51,495 nucleotides of DNA from positions 1 through 51,495 of the forward strand of contig JAXDJJ010000005.1 in assembly GCA_034665745.1 (NCBI GenBank), read 5' to 3'. The number at the start of each line of letters is the position of its first letter. The stretch's first letter is position 1. This stretch comes from JAXDJJ01 sp034665745 (lineage in GTDB: Bacteria; Actinomycetota; CADDZG01; WHSQ01). A program made the position numbers and the translations under genes. The notes beneath the pieces were generated by a model, which was not told where the DNA came from, made no database searches, and was given only the letters and a program-made list of their open reading frames with translations. Positions 24,360 to 31,794 of the stretch are shown one piece after another.

Positions 24360-24949
24360 TCTTCATGGAACAGGAACCAAAGGTCATCAAAGTGACTGAT
24401 CGGCGCGGTGTCGCTTCGGCGTCGCCCGCCGGTTCGCCATCGGCCTCGGACCCTGGCGAAACGTCTGACACAAAAGGCGTGTCAAACATTTCGCCAACGG
24501 GTCTTACGGCCGACAGCGAACCTCTAGCTGAGAACCGCGACTACCTAGACGACCTCAAGAGACTGCAGGCTGAATTCGACAACTTCCGGAAACGGAGTCG
24601 TTCGGATCAGGCCGCTGCAGGCGATCGCGCTACTGCTCGGGTTATCGAGGGGCTTTTACCTGTGCTCGATAACTTCGAGCTTGCCATCGCTCATGGTGAG
24701 GGCGGCGAAGGGGTGCAACTCGTGTTCAAGGACTTGAAGGCAGCGCTCGAAGGGCTTGGGCTCGAAGAGGTTTCGGTTGAGGGTGCGTTCGATCCCAACG
24801 TGCATGAGGCGGTTGAGTCACGGGAGGTCGACGGCTTGAAGGAACCTCGGATCATCGAGGTCTATCGTCGGGGGTACCTCCATAAGGGGCAGTTGTTGCG
24901 TCCTGCGATGGTGGTCGTCGGTCGGCCGGTCGATAAGGATCAGGGGTAA
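24356..24949 (+). CDS. grpE: Nucleotide exchange factor GrpE
   Basis: 197 residues; releases ADP from DnaK. The N-terminal 55 residues are disordered (Ser/Pro/Asp-rich), then comes the long dimeric helix (LDDLKRLQAEFDNFRKRS) and the C-terminal beta domain (VSVEGAFDPNVHEAVESREVD, VYRRGYLHKGQLLRPAMVVV). The GTG at 24356 overlaps the dnaK stop (GTGA); an ATG nine bases further in is an equally possible start. Three bases separate it from dnaJ. Confidence 0.95.
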   Translation: MIFMEQEPKVIKVTDRRGVASASPAGSPSASDPGETSDTKGVSNISPTGLTADSEPLAENRDYLDDLKRLQAEFDNFRKRSRSDQAAAGDRATARVIEGLLPVLDNFELAIAHGEGGEGVQLVFKDLKAALEGLGLEEVSVEGAFDPNVHEAVESREVDGLKEPRIIEVYRRGYLHKGQLLRPAMVVVGRPVDKDQG

Positions 24950-24952
24950 GTC

Positions 24953-25891
24953 ATGTCACAGCGCGATTGGGCCGACAAGGACTACTACAAGGTGCTTGGT
25001 GTCTCGAAAGAGGCAACCAAGGCCGACATCAAGAAGGCGTACCGCAAGCTCGCTCAGAAGTTCCACCCTGACGCGAACAAGGGTGATGCGTCGGCCGAAA
25101 CGCGCTTCAAGGAGATCTCCGAAGCCCACGCGATCTTGTCGAACGACGAGAAACGCGCGGAGTACGACCAGATCCGTCAGTTCATGGAGGGTGGAGGCGA
25201 GCGCTTCTACGGGTTCCAACCCGGTGGTGGCCAAGGAAGTGTCAGGGTCAACATCGGAGACCTCTTCGGCGATGCCGGCGGTGCGGGTGCCGGGAGTCCG
25301 TTCGAAGACCTTTTCGGTTTCGGTCCCCGAAGGCCGGCGCGTGGACAGGACCTCGAGACGAGCGTGCAGCTCACGTTCGATGAAGCGATCTCTGGAACCA
25401 CGCGGTCTATCAACGGTGCCAACGTGCGCATCCCGCCCGGCGTGAGAGGCGGCCAGCGGATCAAAGTGGCTGGGAAGGGCGGCCGATCGAACGGTGGAGC
25501 ACCCGGAGACCTGTACGTAGTTGTGTCCGTCGAGTCGCATCCGATCTTCACTCAAGGTACGAACGCCGACCTGCATCTGAAGCTTCCGGTCTCGTTCACT
25601 GAGGCCGCGCTCGGTACCAAGGTCACCGTTCCGACCCTTGATGGTCAGGTCACCGTCAAGATCCCGGCCGGAACGCAAAGCGGCAAGACGTTCCGGGTGC
25701 GGGGCAAGGGGGCTCCGCGGGGTCGCGGAGGCACGGGCGATCTCCTCGTCACCGTCGAGGTACAGGTGCCGACGAAATTGACCAAGCAGGAGAAGGAGTC
25801 ACTCGAGAGGTTCGCGGAGGTCCACAAGGCGTCACCTCGACCTCAGATCGATGAAGAGATCGAGTCACGGTCATCAGTCAAAGCTTCGTGA
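24953..25891 (+). CDS. dnaJ: DnaJ-family co-chaperone without zinc fingers (CbpA type)
   Basis: 312-residue Hsp40 that stimulates DnaK. The J domain (1-75) has HPD at 38-40. A Gly/Phe-rich segment with GDLFGDAGG and DLFGFG repeats follows (about 80-125). The two beta-sandwich substrate domains then start directly (GQDLETSVQLTFDEAISGTTR). The four CxxCxGxG repeats of type I DnaJ are absent, and the whole protein has no cysteine that I can see in that region, so this is a type II J-protein although it occupies the dnaJ slot of the operon. The next gene, hspR, starts 10 bases after its stop. Confidence 0.93.
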   Translation: MSQRDWADKDYYKVLGVSKEATKADIKKAYRKLAQKFHPDANKGDASAETRFKEISEAHAILSNDEKRAEYDQIRQFMEGGGERFYGFQPGGGQGSVRVNIGDLFGDAGGAGAGSPFEDLFGFGPRRPARGQDLETSVQLTFDEAISGTTRSINGANVRIPPGVRGGQRIKVAGKGGRSNGGAPGDLYVVVSVESHPIFTQGTNADLHLKLPVSFTEAALGTKVTVPTLDGQVTVKIPAGTQSGKTFRVRGKGAPRGRGGTGDLLVTVEVQVPTKLTKQEKESLERFAEVHKASPRPQIDEEIESRSSVKAS

Positions 25892-25901
25892 GGAGCATGC
25901 G

Positions 25902-26303
25902 TTGAGCCCAGCACGGGACGAGAACGAGAGAGCGATCTTCATCATCTCTGTTGCGGCTGAGTTGGCCGGGGTTCATCCGCAGACCCTGCGTGTGTACGAG
26001 CGCAAAGGGCTCGTGCTGCCCAGCCGCACCTCCGGCAACACCCGTCGTTACTCACAACGCGACATCGAGCGGCTTCGAAGGATCCAGGAGCTCACGAACG
26101 AGGGGATAAACCTCGCCGGGGTTCTCCGCATCATCGAGCTCGAACGTGAGATCGAGGAGTTGCGAACCATTATCGAGGGCCGCGAGCACATGGCCCTGGT
26201 CCCCCTACGGGACGTCAGGCGGGCGCGCCGGGCGTTGAAGTCGGATCGCATCGACGAAGCCACCAAGCGCAGGACGTTCCAGGCACCGCCCGCTTCGTCT
26301 TGA
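25902..26303 (+). CDS. hspR: Heat-shock repressor HspR (MerR family)
   Basis: 133-residue regulator. The winged-helix part reads IFIISVAAELAGVHPQTLRVYERKGLVLPSRT and NTRRYSQRDIERLRRIQELTNEGINLAGV, which is the HspR version of the MerR fold; a coiled-coil follows (IELEREIEELRTIIEGRE). HspR represses the dnaK operon with DnaK as co-repressor in streptomycetes. The TTG at 25902 is chosen because GAGGAG ends six bases upstream and translation then begins just before the domain. The stop overlaps the hydrolase start as TTGA. Confidence 0.93.
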   Translation: MSPARDENERAIFIISVAAELAGVHPQTLRVYERKGLVLPSRTSGNTRRYSQRDIERLRRIQELTNEGINLAGVLRIIELEREIEELRTIIEGREHMALVPLRDVRRARRALKSDRIDEATKRRTFQAPPASS

Positions 26304-26947
26304 CACGGTCCACCCTGGCAACGTCGGTCGGCGACGTCTCCCTCGTCGTTGACGGACCACGCAAACCAACACAGGTGCTCGTTCTCGCGCACGGTGCCGG
26401 CGCGCCACTCGACTCCGACTTCATGGAGTTCTTCGCCGCGGGCTTGGTGACCGACAAGCGTGCGGTCGTCCGCTTCAATTTCGTCTATATGGAACAAGGA
26501 CGAAAGTCGCCCGGGCCTCCGAAGGCGTCCGAGCAGACGTTCATCGAGGTGATCGAACACCTCAGAGGCGAGCTCAGCCCCAAGCAACTCTTCATCGGAG
26601 GGAAGTCATACGGAGGTCGGATGGCCTCTCATGTCGCAGCACAGGGGATCGACGTGGACGGGCTCGTATTCCTCGGCTATCCACTGCATGCTCCCGGGCG
26701 GCCCGAGAACATCAGAGACGCTCATCTCTACGACATACGCGCACGCATGTTGTTCGTCGAAGGCACGCGCGACCCGTTCTGCCCAGTGCCGACCCTGCGG
26801 AAGGTCTTGAAGAAGATCACGGCTCCCACCGAGCTCGTGATCGTCGAAGACGGCGATCATTCATTGAAGGTGCCCAAGTCGAGTGGTCGCACCACCAAGG
26901 ACGCATGGAATGAAGCGATCGCCTCGATCGCGTCGTGGCTCGCTTAG
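26300..26947 (+). CDS. Alpha/beta hydrolase (KANL3/Tex30-like)
   Basis: 215-residue small alpha/beta hydrolase. The oxyanion region is VLVLAHGAGAPLDSDFM; the nucleophile elbow is GGKSYGGRMAS (Ser103), typical of the KANL3/Tex30 group of dienelactone-hydrolase relatives. Candidate acid and base are the Asp in GTRDPFCP and the His in EDGDHSLK. Substrate is unknown. It is the last gene of the dnaK operon by overlap with hspR, so it may be heat induced. It converges on htpX with a 4-bp shared TTAG. Confidence 0.85.
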   Translation: MTRSTLATSVGDVSLVVDGPRKPTQVLVLAHGAGAPLDSDFMEFFAAGLVTDKRAVVRFNFVYMEQGRKSPGPPKASEQTFIEVIEHLRGELSPKQLFIGGKSYGGRMASHVAAQGIDVDGLVFLGYPLHAPGRPENIRDAHLYDIRARMLFVEGTRDPFCPVPTLRKVLKKITAPTELVIVEDGDHSLKVPKSSGRTTKDAWNEAIASIASWLA

Positions 26948-27900
26948 GGCGCGGGAGGCGGCGGAGGCTGCGAACCCGCTAGCGCGGACTGTTGCAAGGC
27001 TTGGATCCGAGTTTCCAACGGCGGGTGCGTGTCGAACATCCGGTTCAACCACGCTCCTTGCTTGTTCGTGCGTCGGGATTCATTCGCGTGCCGGGCTATG
27101 GGCGATTCGATCCATAGATGCGCGGTCGCGCGGCTTGCGCTGCGCACAACCGTTTGGTCATCCTTGAGCTTCTCCAAAGCGTGGATCAACCCGTCCGGAT
27201 AACGCGTGAGGAAGACCCCGTCCGCATCGGCGAGGAACTCTCGCTGCCTCGACACAGCGAACTGCAGCAGCTGCGCGATCAAGGGTGCGAGGACTAGAAG
27301 GAGCATGCCAAGGATCGCGAAGGGCAGGCCCAAACCGTTGCCGCTGTCTCGATCGCGGCTCCCGCCGCCCCACCACATCGCTCGGATCATCCAGTCGGCC
27401 AGAAGCACGATCACCCCAACCAATGTCACTGCGATCGTCATCACGAGGGTGTCGCGATTCTTCACGTGCGAGAGCTCGTGTGCGATGACGCCCTCTAGCT
27501 CGTCACGGCTCAGCTTCTGCATGAGCCCGGTCGTCACTGCGATCGCGGCATGCTCGGGATTCCGTCCGGTAGCGAACGCGTTCGGCGCGTCGTCGTTCAC
27601 CACGTAGACCTTGGGCTTCGGGATCCCCGCAGCCAGGCTCAACCCTTCGACGATGTTGTGCAGTTGCGCGAACTGAGTTTCGTCCGCCGGCTGGGCCCGG
27701 CTCATCGAGAGGGCGATCTTGTCGGACGCGAAGTAGGACCCCCAGGTCATCGCGATCGCGAAAACACTCGCGCCTACGAGGCCCCACAGTCCGATGTGTA
27801 GGAATTCGCCGAACACCCAGCCCACGAGCACCGTGAGCACGATGAACACGAAGATGAGGCCCCACGTCTTTCGGACGTTGGACGCGATCCGTTCGTACAT
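26944..27900 (-). CDS. htpX: Membrane zinc metalloprotease HtpX
   Basis: 318-residue M48 peptidase that degrades misfolded membrane proteins. Two N-terminal helices precede the soluble domain; the zinc site is HELSH at 141-145 with the third ligand in REFLADADG (about 226-234). Two further helices lie between these motifs. The C-terminal tail is Pro-rich. It lies 25 bases downstream of lemA on the same strand, a pairing (lemA-htpX) seen in many bacteria and suggestive of membrane quality control. Confidence 0.94.
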   Translation of the reverse strand: MYERIASNVRKTWGLIFVFIVLTVLVGWVFGEFLHIGLWGLVGASVFAIAMTWGSYFASDKIALSMSRAQPADETQFAQLHNIVEGLSLAAGIPKPKVYVVNDDAPNAFATGRNPEHAAIAVTTGLMQKLSRDELEGVIAHELSHVKNRDTLVMTIAVTLVGVIVLLADWMIRAMWWGGGSRDRDSGNGLGLPFAILGMLLLVLAPLIAQLLQFAVSRQREFLADADGVFLTRYPDGLIHALEKLKDDQTVVRSASRATAHLWIESPIARHANESRRTNKQGAWLNRMFDTHPPLETRIQALQQSALAGSQPPPPPAP

Positions 27901-27925
27901 CTAGTCGGCTACTTCCTTCAGCGAG

Positions 27926-28510
27926 TTAGTTGGTAGGAGGTGCTCCCGTGCCGCCGCCTTGCCCGAAATCGACGCGGACGGCCTCACGCGATCCTTCCTC
28001 AGCTTCGAAGTACTCCTTGGGTTCGAAGTTGAATGCACCGGCCACAAGGTTCGACGGGAACGTTTCGAGCGCGTTGTCATATGCCAGAACCTGCTCGTTA
28101 TAGAACTGTCGAGAGAATGCGATGCGCGACTCGGTTCCGGTCAACTCCTCCTGCAACGCGAGGAAGTTCTCGTTCGCCTTCAACTCCGGGTAGGCCTCTG
28201 AAACCGCGAACAGCTGCCGCAGTGTCGCAGTCAGCATGTTCTCGGCCTGTGCCTGCTCTTCTACGCCCTTGGCGGCGACGGCTTGCTGCCGCGCCTTGGT
28301 GACGGCTTCCAACGTCTCGCGCTCGTGCGCGGCGTAGCCCTTCACCGTTTCGACCAGGTTCGGGATGAGGTCGTGCCGTCGTTTCAGTTGCACGTCGATC
28401 TGAGCCCACGCGGCTTCGATCCGGTTGCGCAACCGAACCAAGCGGTTGTACGTGACCACGAGGAACAGCACGACGAGGACCGCCACGCCGATCGCTATCC
28501 AAACTCCCAT
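27926..28510 (-). CDS. lemA: LemA family protein
   Basis: 194 residues with one N-terminal transmembrane helix (IAIGVAVLVVLFLVVTYN) and a soluble helical bundle. LemA signatures are YNRLVRLRNRIEAAWAQIDVQLKRRHDLIPNLVETVKGYA (split here by normal loops) and the C-terminal AYDNALETFPSNLVAG with FxPKEYF. Function is unclear; it often partners HtpX. The ATG at 28510 has AGGAGG six bases upstream; a longer reading from 28543 would put extra residues before the helix. Confidence 0.92.
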   Translation of the reverse strand: MGVWIAIGVAVLVVLFLVVTYNRLVRLRNRIEAAWAQIDVQLKRRHDLIPNLVETVKGYAAHERETLEAVTKARQQAVAAKGVEEQAQAENMLTATLRQLFAVSEAYPELKANENFLALQEELTGTESRIAFSRQFYNEQVLAYDNALETFPSNLVAGAFNFEPKEYFEAEEGSREAVRVDFGQGGGTGAPPTN

Positions 28511-28579
28511 CGAGAACCTCCTGTTGTTTACGTCCAGATACAAGAGTGCGGCACGCGGGAATTAACCGCAAACGACCCC

Positions 28580-28585
28580 TAGACT
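28580..28585 (+). promoter_or_regulatory. -10 element (TAGACT) of the selenoprotein gene
   Basis: TAGACT is followed by CGACCC and then the ATG at 28592, giving the six-base spacing seen at other leaderless genes here and the same hexamer as ponA. There is no Shine-Dalgarno. This supports the chosen start codon. Confidence 0.55.
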
Positions 28586-28591
28586 CGACCC

Positions 28592-28825
28592 ATGGAGATC
28601 TCGATCGAGTACTGCGCTCAATGAGGCTACGCGCCTAGAGCCGTCGGTCTGACGGACCAGCTACTTGCCGAGTTCGAGCACCAGATAACCGCCGTGAAGA
28701 TCATCCCGTCGAAAGGTGGCGTCTACGAGGTGACCGTCGATGGTGACCTCGTTTACTCGAAGAAGGCCACCGGCAGGCACGCCGAGCCCGAAGAGATCCT
28801 CAAAACGATCCGCTCTCGCCCCTAA
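28592..28825 (+). CDS. SelW/Rdx-family selenoprotein with in-frame TGA (Sec)
   Basis: 77-residue protein if the TGA at 28622-28624 is read as selenocysteine. The N-terminus is MEISIEYCAQ followed by Sec, giving the CxxU redox motif (Cys8, Sec11) at the usual place in SelW/Rdx proteins. After the TGA the same frame stays open for 66 codons and keeps the family pattern: GYAPRAVGLTDQLL, then IIPSKGGVYEVTVDGDLVYS with the hallmark GG-x-(F/Y)-E-V and S-K-K, and a final amphipathic helix (AEPEEILKTIRS). SelW-like proteins are small thioredoxin-fold oxidoreductases, probably thiol-linked. A hairpin suited to SelB binding lies downstream. No selA, selB, selD or tRNA-Sec is in the window. The alternative is a pseudogene, but the intact pattern after the stop argues against it. 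Confidence 0.88.
28641..28655 (+). promoter_or_regulatory. Candidate bacterial SECIS hairpin
   Basis: CCGTC (28641-28645) pairs perfectly with GACGG (28651-28655) across the loop GGTCT. The loop matches the GGUCU of the E. coli fdhF SECIS, where SelB contacts the G-U pair of bases. The GU is 26-27 bases from the first base of the TGA (23-24 in fdhF). A weaker lower helix, TAG/CTA, is possible below an internal loop. Confidence 0.75.
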
Positions 28826-28887
28826 GGAACCATTCCCTCACCTCGCGCCTCTAAGGAGACATCTGTTCTCCACTGAGGAGGTAAGAG

Positions 28888-29940
28888 ATGAGGCGTTATC
28901 TCGGAGCCGTCGTTCTAGCGATACTGATCGTAGGAACCGTCGCCGGACCTGCATCGGCATGCGGCGGACTCGTAGCCGCCAACGGTTCGATCAATCTCTT
29001 GCGCACCGCAACCCTTGCGGCCTATCACGACGGTATCGAGCATTACGTGACGTCGTTCGAGTTCGCCGGTGGCGGCGCGGAGTTCGGCTCGATCGTTCCC
29101 TTGCCCGGGATCCCTTCCGACGTGAAGCGCGGCGGAGAGTGGACCCTACAGAGGCTTCAACAAGAGGTAGCGCCGCCGCAACGATTCTCGTTGGACACTG
29201 CAGTTGCGGGGGCGGCGGTCGCCCAGAAGGGGGCCGAGGTGCTCCTCGAGCGGACCATCGACGCGTTGGACATCACGGTCTTGAAGGGTGGCGCGGACGA
29301 GGTCGGGATATGGGCTAAAGAGAACGGCTTCCGGCTGCCCCCCGACGCACCCGAGGTCCTCGACTTCTATGCATCGCGCAGCCCGATCTTCATGGCGGCC
29401 CGGTTCGACATCAAGCGTGCTGCGGCGCTCGATCAGTCGGTGGGGGATGGCACGCCCATCCACGTCATCATCCCGACCCCGAACCCGTGGGTTCCCCTCC
29501 GGATCCTCGGTCTCGGACGGCAGCCGAACGAAGTCATCGAGGCGGATGTCTTCCTGCTGACCGACGAGCGCCCGAATCTCCTGCCCGGCCCCGGCGTCGG
29601 CGCGGCTGATGGGATCACGATCGACCGCTCGGAGCAGGCATCCGATCTCTTGATGTCAGATCTGCGTTCGGACAAAGGGATGCGCTGGCTCCCGACGACT
29701 GCGATGCACTTCACGTACATGAAGATCGACTCTCGGGCGGCGGACCTCACGCACGATCTCGCGATCGATGCTTCGGGTCTAGGTATCCCATCGCGTATCG
29801 CTGCAGGTCTTGCCGCTCCGGCCGAGTCGTGGCCGGTGCCGGAAACGGTCCCACTCGCGTTGTGGATCGCGATCGCAGCGTTCGGCCTTGGCGTCATGAC
29901 GTTCCTCGTCAAAGGGGCGACGATGAGATGGCCCGTCTAA
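28888..29940 (+). CDS. Secreted DUF2330-like protein with C-terminal membrane anchor
   Basis: 350 residues. A signal peptide (MRRYLGAVVLAILIVGTVAGPASA) is followed immediately by CGG (Cys25), as in DUF2330 proteins. The bulk is extracytoplasmic, and a last helix (VPLALWIAIAAFGLGVMTFLVKG) anchors the C-terminus with a short basic tail inside. Function is unknown for the family. A strong GAGGAGG site lies upstream of the ATG; the 62-base gap after the selenoprotein contains a GGAGA/TCTCC hairpin. The end overlaps the cupredoxin gene by 13 bases, tying the two together. Confidence 0.72.
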   Translation: MRRYLGAVVLAILIVGTVAGPASACGGLVAANGSINLLRTATLAAYHDGIEHYVTSFEFAGGGAEFGSIVPLPGIPSDVKRGGEWTLQRLQQEVAPPQRFSLDTAVAGAAVAQKGAEVLLERTIDALDITVLKGGADEVGIWAKENGFRLPPDAPEVLDFYASRSPIFMAARFDIKRAAALDQSVGDGTPIHVIIPTPNPWVPLRILGLGRQPNEVIEADVFLLTDERPNLLPGPGVGAADGITIDRSEQASDLLMSDLRSDKGMRWLPTTAMHFTYMKIDSRAADLTHDLAIDASGLGIPSRIAAGLAAPAESWPVPETVPLALWIAIAAFGLGVMTFLVKGATMRWPV

Positions 29941-30326
29941 CTCGCGTACTCGCTGTCGGGCTCCTCGCCTTAGGTGTGTCGTGCACACCGGCGGGAGCAG
30001 CTCCGTCGGAAGTCATCGTGAACATCGAGCATTCTCGCTTCGATCCGGGGACGATCGACGTCGATGCGGGTACGACGGTCACGTTTGTCGTCCACAACTC
30101 GGACCCGATCGATCACGAATTCATCATCGGCGACCAGGCGATGCAAGACATTCACGAGAAAGGGACCGAGGCTCACCACGGTGCGCGTCCCGGTGAGATC
30201 TCGGTCCCGGCCTTGTCGACGCGTACGACGACCTACACATTCACGGGCCCGGGCACGTTGATCTACGGATGCCACCTGCCGAGCCACTACGACTACGGCA
30301 TGAGAGGCGTGCTCGAGATCAGTTAG
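29928..30326 (+). CDS. Exported cupredoxin (type 1 copper protein)
   Basis: 132 residues: an N-terminal signal sequence, then a single cupredoxin domain. The copper ligands are visible: His63 (PIDHEF), Cys115, His120 and Met125 in the pattern C-x4-H-x4-M (YGCHLPSHYDYGM). The signal peptide region LLALGVSC could be a weak lipobox, otherwise cleavage near AGAA is expected. It is likely an electron carrier or copper-binding protein outside the membrane. The ATG is inside the DUF2330 gene, and the stop shares TTAG with the convergent DAHP synthase gene. Confidence 0.88.
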   Translation: MARLTRVLAVGLLALGVSCTPAGAAPSEVIVNIEHSRFDPGTIDVDAGTTVTFVVHNSDPIDHEFIIGDQAMQDIHEKGTEAHHGARPGEISVPALSTRTTTYTFTGPGTLIYGCHLPSHYDYGMRGVLEIS

Positions 30327-31657
30327 GTCTGGAGAAGCTCGCCTACCTGGAAAGCGAGCTCCAAAGATTGACGGGCATTCAGCCTCGGGTCGCACAGAGC
30401 TTGGTAGTCGAGCTCGAGGGTTTCGTTGGTGACTTCGGCGTCGATGCATTCGGTGACCGCGTCGGAGGTCAGTTCGAGATGCACCCCACCGGGGATCGTC
30501 CGCTCCTGTTGGTGAGCGACGAAGAATGACTTGATCTCCGTGAGGATGTCGTCGAAATTGCGCGTCTTGTAGCCAGACGCGCTCATGAACGTGTTCCCGT
30601 GCATGGGATCGCATACCCATGTCACGCGTCGATCCGCATCGCGCATGGCGGCGAGCAGTGGCGGCAACGCGCCCTCGACCTCGCCGGCCCCCATGCGCGT
30701 GATGAAAGTCATGCGCCCGGCTTCGTTGGCCGGGTTCAATCGTTCGCACAACTCATCCAGGTCCGCTGCGGTTGCGGTTGGCCCGACCTTGCACGCGATC
30801 GGATTGTGGATCCCCGAGAGAAACTCCACATGCGCGCCGTCTGGTTCGCGGGTCCGGTCGCCAACCCACAGAAGGTGCGCCGAGCAGTCGTACCAGTCTC
30901 CAGTGAGACTGTCCTTGCGCGTCAACGCTTCCTCGTAGCCGAGCAAGAGGGCTTCGTGCGAGATGTAGAAGTCGACCTCATGCAACTTCGAGTCTGCGGA
31001 CAGATCGATGCCGCATGCACGCATGAACCGCAATGCCCGGTCGATCTCGCGTGCGATGACCTCGTACCGACGGCCCTGCTTGGACCCGGCCACGAACTCT
31101 TGGTTCCAGGTGTGTATCTGGTTGAGGTCGGCGAAGCCACCTTTCGTGAACGCGCGGATCAGGTTGAGGGTGGCGGTCGACTGGTTGTAGGCGCGCACCA
31201 ACCGAGAAGGGTCGGCGCGCCGGGACGCGGGATCGAAGGCAGCGTCGTTCACGGCATGCCCTCGGAATGAAGGCAGCTCTTGTCCATCTATCTGTTCGTT
31301 GGGAGAAGAACGAGGTTTCGCGAACTGACCCGCGATCCTGCCGATCTTCACGACGGGGAGGCCGGCCCCGTAGGTCAGGACGACCGCCATCTGCAAGATG
31401 ATCTTCAGCTTGTCGCGGATGGCATCGGCCGAGAAGTCCCCGAAAGCCTCGGCGCAGTCTCCCGCTTGGAGAACGAATGCCTCTCCGGAGCCCGCCTGGG
31501 CGAGGGCGGTCTTGAGGTGCCTCGCCTCGCCGGCGAAGACCAGGGGCGGCAATCCGCCCAGCTCTTCCAAGGCCGTTTTGAGGGCACCGGGGTCGGGCCA
31601 CTCCGGCTGCTGGGTGGCGATCTTGGCGGTCCATGAGGACGGTGACCACTGATCCAT
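30323..31657 (-). CDS. aroG: Class II 3-deoxy-7-phosphoheptulonate synthase
   Basis: First enzyme of the shikimate pathway (phosphoenolpyruvate plus erythrose 4-phosphate to DAHP), of the plant-like class II found in actinobacteria. Motifs include LQAGDCAEAFGDF, the KIGRIAGQFAKPRS block, DRTREPDGAHVEFLSGIHNPIACKVGP (in two stretches), TRMGAG and VCDPMHGNT. Length is 444 residues, close to the mycobacterial enzyme. The ATG at 31657 has no Shine-Dalgarno but a GACGAT hexamer six bases upstream. No other aromatic-pathway genes are nearby. Confidence 0.95.
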   Translation of the reverse strand: MDQWSPSSWTAKIATQQPEWPDPGALKTALEELGGLPPLVFAGEARHLKTALAQAGSGEAFVLQAGDCAEAFGDFSADAIRDKLKIILQMAVVLTYGAGLPVVKIGRIAGQFAKPRSSPNEQIDGQELPSFRGHAVNDAAFDPASRRADPSRLVRAYNQSTATLNLIRAFTKGGFADLNQIHTWNQEFVAGSKQGRRYEVIAREIDRALRFMRACGIDLSADSKLHEVDFYISHEALLLGYEEALTRKDSLTGDWYDCSAHLLWVGDRTREPDGAHVEFLSGIHNPIACKVGPTATAADLDELCERLNPANEAGRMTFITRMGAGEVEGALPPLLAAMRDADRRVTWVCDPMHGNTFMSASGYKTRNFDDILTEIKSFFVAHQQERTIPGGVHLELTSDAVTECIDAEVTNETLELDYQALCDPRLNARQSLELAFQVGELLQT

Positions 31658-31663
31658 CCCGCA

Positions 31664-31669
31664 ATCGTC
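31664..31669 (-). promoter_or_regulatory. -10-like element (GACGAT) of DAHP synthase
   Basis: On the minus strand GACGAT is followed by TGCGGG and the ATG. The identical hexamer at the same distance precedes ilvA (37881-37886). It keeps the A2 and T6 that matter most in -10 elements but lacks the leading T, so it is a weaker call. Confidence 0.35.
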
Positions 31670-31718
31670 GCATCTAGAGGGTGAAAGCAGGTCAAGGGGG
31701 GCAGGTCACGGGCCTTCG

Positions 31719-31790
31719 ACGGCGTAACTAGTTACCCGCACAAAGCTTTCTCGTACAGGCGTGTGAGAAGGCAATCGGGAACTGGGGGGC
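31719..31790 (+). other. Structured leader before the propeller/VWA gene
   Basis: Two inverted repeats are visible in the 137-base gap: the palindrome GTAACTAGTTAC (31724-31735) and an 8-bp stem GCTTTCTC/GAGAAGGC (31745-31752 and 31765-31772, with one G-U pair) around a 12-base loop. A CACAAAGC stretch sits between them. It has a passing likeness to c-di-GMP (GEMM) leaders but not their conserved order, so I do not name it as a riboswitch. Confidence 0.25.
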
Positions 31791-31794
31791 GATC

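Noticed and set aside
28592..28825. Reading the small SelW-like gene as a pseudogene or two short frames
   Set aside because: The single stop is TGA, at the exact redox position, and the rest of the protein pattern is intact with a suitable hairpin downstream.
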